From Triatoma infestans (Eukaryota; Arthropoda; Insecta; Hemiptera; Reduviidae), in NCBI GenBank assembly GCA_011037195.1, contig JAAEAF010000196.1, forward strand, positions 124,001 to 188,000: DNA of 64,000 bases, read 5' to 3'. The translations under genes and the position numbers were made by a program. Positions 10,501 through 25,196 of the stretch are shown here, one piece after another (positions within the stretch are counted from its first letter, which is position 1; each line of letters begins with the position of its first letter). The notes beneath the pieces were generated by a model. It was not told where the DNA came from. It did no database searches and saw only the letters and a program-made list of their open reading frames with translations.

Positions 10501-13500
10501 AATATCTTAAGATTAATGTTATCATCATAAACTACATGTTAATTTCACCAAATATTAGTACAATAAAAAATTATTTAATAACGAGGAAGTTTAAAACATT
10601 TTAAATTACATTTTAAGTTCACAATAGTACAATTGTTTAACATTAGTTCCTATAATCGCAACGCTTGAGTAAGGCGAGAGATAAAATTGACTGAATCCAG
10701 TTTACGGTTCAGTCCCCGTTCATTCATAAAAAAAAAATCTGGTTTGGAACACTCACAAATTTCTCTTACTCCAGTTCTCAAAATTATAATTGACAAATTG
10801 TGTAGTTTGTGTACCAAATTTAATGAATCTGTCGAAAACTGAAAAAACTGTTCTGTAAAAGCGCAATTCCGGTTTACTAATTTCCTTGAAACTCGGAATT
10901 TTGGCCATCTATTTATTTCTAATTAAGTTTGTTTGGATGATGCAATTGTATAATCAACTATAATAGCACTTTAGGGAAAAACATAACCCCACCCCTCCCC
11001 TAAAAGTGCCCTTAAATGAATTTTCCCAGAGAAATGTTATGAATAAAAGTTGTAGATCTTTGTATGTTTAGTTTATATAAGGAGTTTCAAGAAAATCGTC
11101 GGAGCCATTTTTGAGAAAATTGCGAAAAAGTGAAAAAATCATTTAGTAAAGTAGTAAAGTTAACGCACTTCCGGTTATCCGATTTTTTCAAACTCGGAAT
11201 TTCAACAACATATTCAATTCTAATTAACATTATTTAGATGGCATAATTGTCTAATAAACTGAAAGAGCACTTTAGATGTAAACCTAGCCCCACCCTTCTC
11301 CCAAAAGTGCCCTTAAATGAATTTTCCCAGAGAAATATTTCAAATAAAAGTTGTAGCTCGTTGTATGTATAGTTGATATAATAAGCTTGAAGAAAATCGT
11401 CGGAGCCATTTTTGAGAAAAACGCAAAAAAGTAAAAAAAACTAGTAAAGTGGTACTGCCGGTTGAGGAATTTTGACAGATAACGTACAGTCAGATCCCAT
11501 GGTAATACCTAAACGGAATATCAAGTTTTAACTTTCTGCGGTTTTTCGTTTTTGAGCTGTGCTGTCCACATACTCACAGACCATTTGCTAAAAACCACTT
11601 TTTTGGACTCAGGGACCTCAAAACGGATATTTCCGGTGAAAACTCGATATCGAAAATTTGACACGATTACAATACTCTTCTTACTAAGAGTAAGGAAAGT
11701 AAAAAGTGTAGTTTACATTTGAACATCCTCCTCATCTGATGAAACAAACTTATGTTTTAAATCAAACCCCTTGCCATTAGATTTAGACAGAAGTTATTTT
11801 AACGACTGTTGGGAAGTATGCTATCATATTCTTAACAAAATTATGAAAACTAATCATTTTTTTGCTTAGATACATATAAGCACACATATTTCCACCACTT
11901 TCACGGCTTTACTTGTAGCAATTTCTTATTTTTTTTTTTAATAATGGATTTTAACTCTCACTCAGTGCTATTCAGCAATATCCGATTTTTAGTTGTTAGA
12001 CGTGTAAAGGAAATGGACTTAAAGCTAAAATCCACGTCGATCTAGAAGATACATTGAGTCAGTGTCAGTGTTTGATCATTTTAAGCGAATGTGGGTTTAC
12101 CTTGGGATCGCTAAATCGATAATTGTGTATACCACTAACTATATATTCCTTATGTGTAACGAAAAACACTTGAGTTTCCGGGTTGAGACCGCGTCAATGG
12201 TTTGCTAAAAACCGACGTTTTGCCCATGTTGCAATGAGCCTCTTCAGAGTTGTTACCCCTTGATAGCCAACAAGGCACTGAACCTTAGTAGAGAAGGGGC
12301 GTGGCTCCTTCCTTCGTCATCTTGATTGCCTTCTTCATCGCCATGTTTACTATAGGTGGTGGGCGGGGCTTAATTTTCTCTTCCTTGCGGTGGTGATCAA
12401 GAAGACAGTCAATATGGTGGTCAAGGTGGCGGATGAAGGAGCAGGCCCCTTCTCTACCAAGAGTCAGTGCCTTATTGGCTTTCAAGATGTAACGACCCTG
12501 AAGCGGATCATTGCAACATGGGCGAAACATCGGTTTTTAGCAAACCACTAACGCGGTCTCAACCCGGAAACTCAAATGTTTTTCATGAAAATGGCCGCGG
12601 AAACCTAAAAGATCTTATGTGTAATGCTGAATAATGGAATTATCAATGTAACTGTAACAATTATAGTAAAACAATGACAAAACGCACCGAGAACAATGGT
12701 CTCGCCTATAAATGCGTTCCTGTAAACTAATTGATCATGAAATCGTTAAAAAACGTTAAACTAAAGCGCCCTATTTATTATATTTATATAGATATCTAAA
12801 AATAAATTTTATAACGCAATAACATGAATGAATTATATACAGCGATGTCAATAAATGTCAATTCATAAATAAAGAAATGGAATAATATTAACAGGATTAG
12901 TCTTCTAAGATCTAGGAATAACCTGTTTTGCAAAATATGAAATGTATATTTTCATGCAAAATTGAAATTATAAATATTAGACATGCTCGAATTGTGATTA
13001 AAAACTGTATACAAAGAATTAATCTATACAATAGCAACTAAAACAGAAAACACAAACAATGTTACATATTTCAAATATCACATCTCTTATCAGATACTCA
13101 AAAAATAAAAAAGTAATTATTATAATAGTAATACAGGTTTGATGAAATTAATCCGCCTAGATCGAAAAAAATTAACACCAATAAATGAAAATGTTAAAAG
13201 GCATTCTGTTTACTACAATCTTTAATTAAAAAACTTCCCTCTTTTGGATTTCCATTCATAAAAATGTATAATAAGCTTGCGTTAACTCTATTACACACAA
13301 AATTTGTCCATAGTGAATTAGTTATTTGAATTTTAGTGAACTATTTATAAACAAGTTCATCTTCCTTTCAAAAAATAGAATCAAAGATTGCCTATTTAAA
13401 GAAAAACATTTATGCAGACCTATCTAATAATATGATTGTGAGTAAGCAAATTTTTTAAAAAAAATATCCAACCTCTGAAAATAAAAATCAGTAGACTATA

Positions 13501-16500
13501 TTTTTAAACTTAATAAATGACTGGAGAAATGGAACAACAATTAAATATAATTCCATAACAAACACATACTACTATATATGTGAGTGGACAATTTTACTAC
13601 ATGCGTAAAACATTTACATAAGTATAACAAAAATTTATAAAACATAAGTAAAACAAATACTTTTATAAAACAGCATGCAGTTTACCTTGTTGTTTGGCAT
13701 AAGTTTCCTGTAATGCACTAGTCAGTGCATCACTATTGTTATCAAGTACACTAGATCTAGACACTTGACTATCTCGTCTACCGCTATGCAATACCGCTGG
13801 CTCTTTATCCGGATTTCTTCCTAATAGATGGAGATTTTCTTGGGAACCACCAAAATTCTCTAATGTTAGCTGTATAAACAAAAAAAGTTTTTTTAATTTA
13901 GTTTATCAAATTTTATGCAATATTCATACTAAAAAAGTAGAATATTTGTTTACCTGTGATTCATCAGATAAAGAATTACGTCTTGATCTACGTCCGGCAA
14001 ACGTTTGTTTCCTAGGTTCCCAATTACTAGGTTTACCAGCCACTCTTTCATTTTGTTCCGCTTGCCGATTTCCATCACTTCCACTGCCAGTAACAGAACT
14101 AAGTGTTGGCACTGAACGTCCACGATGAACTACAAATTCATCTTCTTCATTTCTGAATTACAATATTTGAGTTATATTATGTTTGCAGACAAAATGAACA
14201 ATTTTTACATTTCCATATTTTTGTGGAACAACTATTTCAGTTGAACTTTACTTGTGGTCTACCCGAAAAAATAAAAAAGTTATCCACTTTTTTTTTGAGT
14301 TTGGCCGGCTAAAGGGTCTACGGGAGGTACACCCTCCCTCGTAAAAAGACGACTGAAGGTCCGTAAAATATTAAACAAATAGTGGAAGGGATCACTATGA
14401 GTATATTTTGACCACTATTTCAACCGTGCATTAGAAAAAGCAATTACAAGGCTATCTAAAGAACGTGATTTTAGATTTTGAACTGGAGTGTAGCCACTGG
14501 TACTTCAATGGTGCCTGATCCAGCCCAAAGTTAATTTCTATATTTTCATTCATCGTTTGCTTTAAATTCTGAATTTAGTTTGACTGCTCACAGGATTTCT
14601 AAATTATTACATTAAACAAAGTTCAAATATAATCAGAAAGTACAAGGTCATTATTTGAGTCAACAAAAAAATCTTGGAAAATCATCATTGTTACAAGTCT
14701 GTTGAGGCACACTAAACTTCAAATTAAACTATATTTTTCCACATAAGAACTAAGAAAAAAAGTATTTAGATGAAAAGGAATTGATTTGGTTTAAAAATAG
14801 TTACTTTGAACGAAAAAAGTTTTTATTTGATTGAAAATATTTCTAATTTTAATGAAATCGTTTAATTTGGCTGATTAAAAGTTTAATCTGAAAAAAAAAG
14901 GCAAAAATTAGAAGAAAATGCTGATTTTGGTTGATGAAAACGATTCACTGATGCGACGCCACAGCATCACATTGATTTGAAGATCATGCAATTTTCAAAT
15001 TACCTTTCAACACAATTTTCGTTTTGTGAATTAACATAAGATTTCTTCAAATTTCCAGCCGATAAAATTGGAGAACCTATAAAAAAATCAGAGTAATTAC
15101 TAATCAAATTTTATAAATGGATCAAATATGTACTAAAAAATCAAATTTAAAACTAACAGTATAGTATGCACAAGCTTGACATAATCACACAATTTTAAAA
15201 ACATTTATATGGCAAAACAATATAACGAAAAAGCATAAGTATTTAAAAAAATAATTACATACATAGTATCATTAAAATAAATGATATAATTTGTAACTGG
15301 TAATCTATAAAGAAATATTTATTTTATAAAAATTCTTTAAAAAATTAATATACTATATTTTTAATAACTGAATAATAAACAGCATTTAAAATACATAGGT
15401 ATTTGCAGACACAAATCACACAAATGTAAAAAACAAAAAATCCAGGTGATAAATGACAAAACACCTCATGCTGTGCTGTGTACAAACACAAACAAAATAA
15501 TAAAAAAACACGCTTAACCTTAGCCATCTTAATGGAAGAATGGAAATAGCCATGATGAATGTTTGTTTGGTTGTTAAATGCAATTTAATTAATACATTAC
15601 ATTATTAATGAGAACCAAACATTTCAGCGGGTCTGTTACGGCTTTAGTGTGTAACAGATAGTACTTTGTTATTGGAGCTAATTATTGTTATTAAAAAAAT
15701 ACTTTATTCACTTTAAAAATAAATTTTATACATAATATATGCAAAATCTAATGTTCTAATGTGTAGATGGTGAATCTGTTTTTTCAGTTCTAAAGCTATT
15801 TTCTAATTATGACCAAAAACATGCAAAAATAATAGGCTTCATGTGGGCCTCCTTATGAAAGGAAACCTACTTAACAGTTGTATTTAAATGTCGACGTGCC
15901 TTCAAAAATCAAGGGAGCATATATCTCGCTTCAAGGACCTGCTAGCTACCCTACTAACTCTCTACAAGATATTTGTTCACGCAAAGCAGCTTACAGCTGG
16001 CTGAATTTTACAATATCACAACATAAATACGGTTTTCCAGTTATAAAACGCATACACCATTCTTCGCAGAAAAACATTTCCTAGCATTGTAAACCTTCAT
16101 TTTATATAACAGTTTATGAACTGTTCTCACTTTTTACTTTTTCTTACAGCAGAAGAAAAAGATTGTGTGAGAGTTCCGCAATTGAGTTTCATATGATAAA
16201 TATATGTTCACAATTAATGACTCCTAAAAATGAAAAAAAAAATGTGTGCATGTGTCTGTCTAAGCAAAAATTTAAAAAAAAATCTCATGAAGTTCAAACT
16301 TGAAATTCCATTTAGTTCTACTATTGTGTTTTTTTTTTTACGATTTTCTTCAAACCTATACTTTGAAATGTATATTGTCCAGTCATCTTTATCCGAAACC
16401 TTTATTCTGGAAAAATAATTTTTTTTAAAGAGATCTTTGGGAGTCGGTAATCTCAGATTTTTTCGGTAACCTCTTAAGTGCTATTTCAATACACTATACG

Positions 16501-19500
16501 ATTCTACTAACTATATAATATGGAGAAGAATAGTTTTTGTTTTTTTAAATACCATTTGCTTGAAGGAAATCGTAAACCGGAAATCCAACTTTAGGGATGG
16601 AAATAAAAAATTTTTACTTAAACTTGCTTTATTTTCTACACATCTGTAGCTTATACTTAAGGTTATTGAGACGTTAGGCTTCTTGAATAATGCCACTTCA
16701 GTACAATGTGTTTCACCACCTAGTGAAAGTTAAGGGAAACTTAACACTTAATAAAAATGCATATTCTTAAGCAAATTTCAATCAGAACTTGAGAAGTGCA
16801 GCAAAGGGAAAGCATGAATGATGTTTTTTTTTGTAGAAGGGACCCACTGCACTGCGACATTCCCGGCCTATTATGCCATGCTCCTCGGCTGCCGCTGGCT
16901 GGTCAGGCCGCACCTACTCAGGTGCTGCAGGCGAGCATCTCGCCTACAGCATCCCACCAGATTAAGACTCCTTAGGAATCTCAATATTCTTGCGGGCTCT
17001 AGGGAGGTTCTATTCTCCTAATCTTCTTGGTAACTACTCGGGCTCCTAAATCTTCTCCTCGCAGTCCGGGAGGAGATGTGTTTACTCCGCCTTCCCGCAG
17101 AATCTGCACGTGCTATCACTCTCCAAGCCCAGCTGCGTCAGGTGTTCTCTGAGTCTACAGTGCCCCGTGAGGAAACCCGTAAGAATGCGGAGTTTGTTCT
17201 TGCTGAGACCAATTCCGATGGTTTTGGGTTGTGATTTCCCAAGCAGATATTTGCCTGTCTCAGTTCCGAGAGGGAGTTCCAGAGTTGCGTCTCCTCTCTT
17301 TCTCGTCTTTCTTAAGTTCCCCTAGCAGAAACTGGTCCCTGACTCCAAAAAGGGTTCAGGCCCCAAGAGTGGGGATGCAGCGCCTGTCTTTGCCAGAATG
17401 TTGGACGTCTTATTTCCTTCAACGCCCACATGCCCTGGCAAAAAAAGGCCCAGGTCACTGAGTTTGCCTAAGCATTCCCAAACCAACTTAGAGCTGACAA
17501 CATAAGAGCTCATCGCTCTAATGGCTGCCTGGCTATTAGAGCCCGAAGAATAACCATATCCTGATTCCAATATCCCCTCCATTGAGCACATCTTTCCACA
17601 GCGTATATTCCGCCTGGAAAATGCTGGGAAATCTTCCCATGGGTTCTGCGTGTTTGGTTCTTGGCCCGAATACTCCTGCCTCAGTTCCCTCGAGGGTTTT
17701 AGACCAGTCTGTATACTATTTAATAACATGCTCTTTGATAACTGTTAGGGCGGATTCGCTGCTTCTCTCCTTCTTGATTCAGCTTTGAGGAAAAATTTTT
17801 ACCAAAGCTATATCTCTTAATCATACCATCTCTTGGGAAGTTCCAGGTAGTGTGGGGTCGATGGATAAGGATGGCCACTCTCTAGCACCGAAGCCCCCTA
17901 CATTTACCATGTCCTCCCTATAAATTCTCAGAAGAGCTGCTCTCTCCACCGCCAGGTGCAGAGGATAACCTCAATCCCTGCTGAGGGACAAGTCCTCATG
18001 GCCCCTGTGATGCATAAGCTTGCAAGTCGGTGCACCCTGTCAAGGAATTTCTTGACGACTGCTACCTTGGTCTATTAAACCACGTCACTGCGCCATGGGT
18101 GATCATAGGTCTCACAATCATGGATGTTACAAGGGAGGTTTTGGTGGTGGTGTGAACGAAGTTGTAGCTTATCAGATTTTTTTTGTTTCACGTTGTATCT
18201 ATTATGAAAATAACAAAAATCTATGAATAAATTATATTTAAAATTTTCAAACTTTAAAATAGTGGCAACATAAATCTTATAACCTGAACTGATTAAAACT
18301 TAAATTGAAGGTTTTAGTTTACCAACCTTCTGCAAATGCAGACAGGAGAAAATTCCCAACAGACAATTCAAACTTTCCAAAATATTTTAGAAAATGCAAA
18401 ACTTAACTTTGACTTTTATAAATAATAATGTAATACGTGTATAAACAAAACAATAAAATTCACAAATGCAATCGCAGCTATAATCTAAATCAAGCGCTAA
18501 ATTTAATAAAATTAATTGATTTAGCAGTGGTGGCTCATCCATAGAAACAATAAATGATCAATTGCTCCATTTTTTTTAAGCTTTTTTTAATTTTTTGTAT
18601 TATAAAGAACCAGCAGAAGAAAATAGTGATAAAAAAATATACATCTAGCTGAAGTGAGCTAGATGGTATTAAATTGTGTGATTTAAATCACTATAAATGA
18701 ATATACTGAGCAGAATTTGTGACTTTCACTATTATTCAGGATCCGAACTTTTCCGAGTTTTAGCGAATATATAGAATGTGTAATTGTTTTAAGAACGTGT
18801 AATTACTGAAATAATGTCAAAATAAATTTAATTTAAATTTATTTACATTAGTAAATGAATAAAATAGTTTCAAACCTGTACGGATAATTATATTTCATTA
18901 ATTACAAAATCCTGTGTAAATTGTTAGCATGTTTAGTATCTTAGAGGCTATTTTATCTAAATGAGATCTATTATTTTGATAATTTGTTTTATAGAGTTAA
19001 AAATTGATTAATAAAATTGCATATTTTTTTTATTGAGAATATAATAAAAAAAATCTCCCATCTTAATTATAAAAGCATAAAAAAAAAATTTAAACACTGC
19101 CAAGCAATTAGTTTAGTAAAAATGAGTTAGTAAATGATGGAACGAATTCACTAAGAACTGTTCAGATAAGTATAAAACAACTAAAGAAGCAATGTAACAA
19201 ACAAACAATTATCAAACAAGCTGACAAAACACAAAATTAGGCAAGCATTGCAAACTTGAACATGTCATATATGGAAAAAATGGGTACTGACGGAGAAAAA
19301 CAGAATAAAAAAAAAAGATAATAAATTAATTACAAAAAAAAAATAATAAAGTGAAATGGTTTGGAAAATAGGGTCGTGCGTTATTGTTTTTTAATTTTTT
19401 TTTTCAAGGGATAGACTGGAAATAAAAAGGGGCAAATCAGATCACCTGAGAAGGAGGACGGAGTGTCGAGCGAGCTGCGCAGATCCGGTATGGCGGACAC

Positions 19501-22500
19501 GGTCTGCGGTAGGGACCGCTTGTGGGCAACTCCTTGGCTGTTCCTGCCTTCGGCTGCTGACACACACCAGCATGACCAGATAGAATATACCCCATACAAT
19601 ATATTACATACACAGTGATCATCACATATATATATACAATCATTAAATTTGCTAATCTTTTCTTAAATTTATATAAAGGTTGTCAGTTTTGTCTGTGTCC
19701 ATGTATGTATATTGCTGGCATATCTCCCTACAACATCGCTCAAGAGTTATTTTTTTAAATAATTAATTGCACTTATTTATGGATGGCTATATCAATTATT
19801 CCACCAACTTTTTGAGCATTTAAAAAAAAAAGTGGGTCTTTTTCACAGGTATCAATGCTATGTCTTTAGGTGATCCAAGCATTATCTGATTGGGTGACCC
19901 AAAATCTGATTCAGTTTCATGTTTTAAACTTCAATATCAGTTCCAAACGCTGCTTATTATTATTTTTTTTGTTGTAAATTTCTTTCTTTGCGAGAAAATC
20001 ATAGGGAACTCAAAACCGTTCCATCGTAATGCAACTTTACTTTCTGGGAAAATTTACTTTTACGGTTGCTGCTGAGGATTAGTAATTCTAAAATGCTATT
20101 TCATATAATATGCAATTCTATCTCAATAAAATATAAAAAGAATTAAACTTGTACAAAATAAAATATATTTAAAAAACATCGAGTCCAGCTGTGCTACGGT
20201 GATGGGGACGGTGTTGTCTGTAACGAAAGAACACTGTCCGGAGGCCGGCAGTGCACTGATGTTGACGCGCCTTAAATTTAAAAAAAAAAAAATTCGTGCA
20301 ACTTGATAAATTTTTCTTTTCAGTTTGTTATGATTTTTCGAAAAGACTATCAATGATTTCCTGTAAAGTTTGAAATACTAAGGAGGTTCCGTAATCATTT
20401 GTGTTGGAAACATTCTCGGCAGAAAGTTAAATTCAGCGGATTCTGATAGAGTAGCTACTCTTACTTCTTCACTGTATGCGCGGTGATGGCCATGCAAACC
20501 ATTAGAAACCTCGGATTGAGATAGCGTCAGTGATTTCGTGGTAAACCGACCTTTTGTCCCAATTAAAATAGGCTTCTTCAGGAAGTTCTTGCTTTGCAGA
20601 CCAAAAACTTTGTTCGTGTCACTTTAAAATTAGTAAACTTAACAGAAGTCTCGCTTTCTGAACACCCTACTAAAACACTTTTCCGCCATATTTCTTCCCA
20701 CTGCTGTACAGTTCGGTGTGAGACTTGACTTCCCTCACAACTGCCTTCAATATCTCAAAAATCCGGCCCTTGCTCTTACAATTAGAACCCACGGCATTCT
20801 CATCGAACTATAGCCCTATCTTTTTTTTCTTCTTGTACCAATAAACGGAGCAGTGCGTCAGATGTTCGATGCGCTCTTATAATTTTGATATTTTATTCTT
20901 TGCACTAGTGATCAATGAAACATATTAGTTCTTCGTCCATATTTTTCAATGCTTAGTAAAATGTATCAGCTCCATAATAATTACTGTACAAGTGTTTTAT
21001 AATGCCATATTATTTCTCATCGGTGTTTGCCCTCGAATATGTTTAATAAATAAAAAAAGTTTTATATTTTTTAACAGATGGGCGGAATTGCCTTTTCTTT
21101 TCAAATATTTAATGCTATAAATCTACTCGCCTTAGGCTTTCCCTTCTATCTCATCCAATTAAAATTCATGTATGGCATGAGTATGGCTATTGGAAATCTG
21201 AGCTTTCCCGAAAATCAGCTGATTTAAAACTGTCTAACAAAACTATGGAGATCACTGTGTAAGATGGATAGCACTGACAAGGTGCTGATATTGAATTAAT
21301 ATGTATTATTATTTTTTTTTTTCTAAATAATTTGGGGGACAATAATACTGACGGAAGTTGTTTTGTGTGATCGTTTTTCTGATTAGGATCTCTTATTACG
21401 ACAACTTCACCTTAAAAGAATATTGAAGAATACGCTAATAATTTGCAATTTTTGCTCAATGGACATGAATCCCTTAAAGACAAACCAAATTCAAAATAAA
21501 GCACCTAATTTTTAATATCTGCAAATATTTATAAAACCAAATTATTATAATATAATAATTAAAATTTCTAATATTATTGAAAATTAAAAAATAGTGAATA
21601 AGTAGTAGTTATAAAACTGATGTAATATATAATGATGTCTCATATGTAACACGTTCATTGAGTTAGTTCCTACATATGTCCCCTTTCCGGGGAAGTACTA
21701 GATTGCGTGCATGGTATTTGAGAAAGGATCTAGTTATCTGTAATTAATTGTTAACCAATTGTTTTAATCAACTACTATTACTAAGATATTATTAATGCTT
21801 ATTATCAATCACTGATAAGATGATAAAAACACATATACAAAATTATGTGCGAAACCCGAATTTTTCAAATTGTATTGATCAAAAACTAATAAAAAATAAT
21901 AACTTTAGGTCTTATTGCGAAGAATTGCCATCTTATCTAATTTTCTAATTAGAATAATCACCGAAAATATCTGTTTCTAGCGAGTAATGATCTAATATGT
22001 GGCATCTCTGAGAGAACAAAATATTTCATAAATGAAAATTCGCAAAAACACAAACTTGATATTCCAATCCAGACTCCATCGTTACGTTACAACCGACACA
22101 AAGGTTTCGGTCAAAATCCATCAACAAACCGGAAGTGCGATTTTACTGACTCATTTTTTACAATTTTCTGGAAAATGACGCCAACGATTTTCTTTAAACT
22201 AAGACAAAAACATGGGAGGCCTATCAACTTTTCTTTGAAACATTTTTCCAAGAAAATTGATTTTTTGGAGGTGTAGCGTGATGTTATCAGTAATTTCCTC
22301 TAGAGATTAAAATTGCGCTTACAAAAGAGAAGAATTATTTTTTAAAAAGGGGCTGCACTTTTCCCGTTCGGCTGACGCATCTTTAAAAAAAATGTCATTC
22401 GCATACAGTTTTACTAGTTTTAACGAGAAGTTGTATGTATGTCGGTGTATCTGGAGTGAATATTGGACCTCTCTGTCGCAGATGCAACAGAGACCGAAAC

Positions 22501-25151
22501 ACCAGCACATGTGCTGGGAAGCAATCCGCAAAATATGCTCCTCATTACGCGCCGTCACCACAGGGTAAAACACCTAATCATGGACCTTCTCATAGAAAAG
22601 GGATATGAATGCATGGAGGACCAGGTATGCTGACATTTGCATTCAAGGACAACTGTAAAATATCGTGGATCATAGACCCTACGGTGCGCCTTGTGCAACG
22701 ACCTAAAGCATGCCACAAAGGTTCACGAGGAGAGGAAGGCCATATACGATAGGTACATGCCTTTCTACAAGGAAAAGTTTAGAGCGCGGCTCGGGGAAAG
22801 GAAATATGTGGTCTGCGGACTGTGGTTCCTGAGGGTATGAGCATTCAACGGAGACAATTGACTTTCCTAGTAGAATCAATCATAATCGATTCTCCACATA
22901 TACGGTCCAATCACCGCATATATGGCTGACCTCTTAAGGGAGAGTTAAACAGAGTAATGTCGTTAATTAAATCTAATTACCAAATTGACTACGCCTTATC
23001 CATAGGTTGCGTGTTTGCTGACGATTTTATATGGACTTTGCTCTGCCATTTTTATCTATTCTACACAGGTTGGCTAGTAATTATCAATAAATTTTCTATC
23101 TCTTTCAGGAATGTCGTCAAGATTGTTATCAAGCTGTGTGCTTAGCAACTCAACATAGTTGAGCAGCCCCACTATATGTTTTTATAAAGTGCATTCTTCT
23201 TCTACCAAGGTCCCCTTAAAAAACGTTACCAACGCCATGCTTTTAATTCCTTTATAGATATCGCAGTGTGGAATACTTTTTCTTTCGGAGATTGTCCACC
23301 TAATTTCTAAAACTATTCCTGCTTTTTTTTATGGAGCACACAAAACAAGAGACTATAGGACCTTACGTCACGTAAAAACCGTTAAAAATAACTAAATTTT
23401 AGGCAATGAACGTGTTAAATAATATACATTCATTTTTAAAAATCTGATATACAATATAAAAGAGCTTTTTCCTAGAATTTGGTTGCTGTGAAATTCTATC
23501 GATATTATTCCAAAAATCACACATTTAGGAATCGAGTTGAATAAGTTTTATCCAGATTTAATTAATTTTTCTGATGATTAACGACTGAAACAATATAATA
23601 TAAACAAATTTTGCCTTGAAGTTTTTCCAGTAAAGAAAAATTTGTAACGCTGAAGGAATTTTTGTTTTATATTTGCAGAAGTATATTTATATAGTAACTA
23701 GAAGTAGTAATTATAGTATATTATAGTAAAATAGTAATTAAAAAAATAAATTTGAAGACTAAACTAAAAACGAAGTAAATAATGTGGGAAAGCCAATACG
23801 AAGCAAAAATGGTGCACAAAGTTGTTATTTAATTGAAAATAAAAAAGAAGAAAAGACGACAATAAAGCAAGCTGGCACATACATACCGTTTCGCGGCATT
23901 TAATGTCAGGAAAAGGGAGAATTAAAGAAAATTAAAATAATAATAAAAAAAATATAAGAAAGTGTTCTAAAACTAAATTTTTATGTGTTCGCTAAAAGTT
24001 GTATGTCTATTACTATAATTATCAAACTTGTATGTAATATTTTTTACCAGATCGTGTGACGTCTACTGTCATATTTGGAAAAGTGTATTAACCTAATTTT
24101 AAAAAATAAAAATATCTATTTTGGATTTTTTTGGGTGGAGGGGAGGCACATAATGCCAAGAACTATTTAAAAAAAATTCTATGAAAAAATTGAATTCTTA
24201 CTTCTTTTTTAATACGTGAAATTTGTGAATATTAGTTTTTTAAAAAATATAACTTCTAAAAGTTAAAATCGTTAAATAAATCAAATGATAAATTAACACC
24301 AACTACACACTGACCATTAGTCGTGGCCTTAGTCGGGCAACTGTTCAACGTGACGCATGGTGCTGGATGAATTTCTAACATGTTGAAGAGATCAGCTAAA
24401 AATACTACTAAGTTATGTTTCATCGACCTTAACAGAAAAAATAAATAAATATTATTATCACAAATAATAATATTGTTTTTATAAATTATGGGATTTTTTT
24501 TGGGGGGGGATAAATTATTACCTGGACAACTTTGTAAATATATCTCAAGAGTGAGCTTTCCGTTTACATTATAAAAGTGTTACTGGTAAAGAAAACAGCT
24601 GGCAATGTGTGAAGTCATTTAACTGCGTCCTAAATTTACTTTTTCTAAAGTTCTTTGAAATAAAAATACTTTTAAAATGCAAACGATGTGATGTAATGTT
24701 TAAACAAAAACGGAAAAAAGAAGAAGAAGCAATGGCTGTAAAACTGCGACTGCCAGCATTCATGTGGTATGAGTCGACCACGTACTGAACGAGTCTGAAA
24801 TATAAAAAGCGCACTCCCAAGCAGCTGGACAGATCGCTAGCTTTACCATAGACAGGCACTGGCTCAATTTCAAGGTATTGCGGTTTAAAGTATCTTCTTT
24901 AAGTAATGTGAGGCTACTGTCGGATCCCATTGGTAGAGTCTGCGAAGGCAAAGGCGAAAGACCCATTTATTCTTATAAAAACTGATTGGTTTATGAAGAA
25001 TCGGGTTGAAGACTTTTGCCTGGCAATATGACCTCTCTGGAAAAACTTAGACTTCCCTCTTAAGATTTCTATCCACTTTGGTAAGCTATTTGTGACTTTT
25101 AAATGGTACTTGGGATTAAATTTCTGATCTAGTCCCATTATTATTATTATA

Positions 25152-25196
<45 letters not shown>

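Noticed and set aside
12285..12530. 81-codon open frame on the minus strand
   Set aside because: It spans the centre and one arm of a fold-back element.
23880..23910. Possible small exon ending at cgaaacg|gtatgt
   Set aside because: No AG acceptor exists upstream within a reasonable distance on the minus strand.
24760..24966. Possible extra Patronin exon (minus strand, after cgcctttgccttcgcag)
   Set aside because: Its phase cannot fit between the exons at 27064-27311 and 24315-24427, whose junction YMRG|SMK is contiguous in the family, and the in-phase reading hits a stop.
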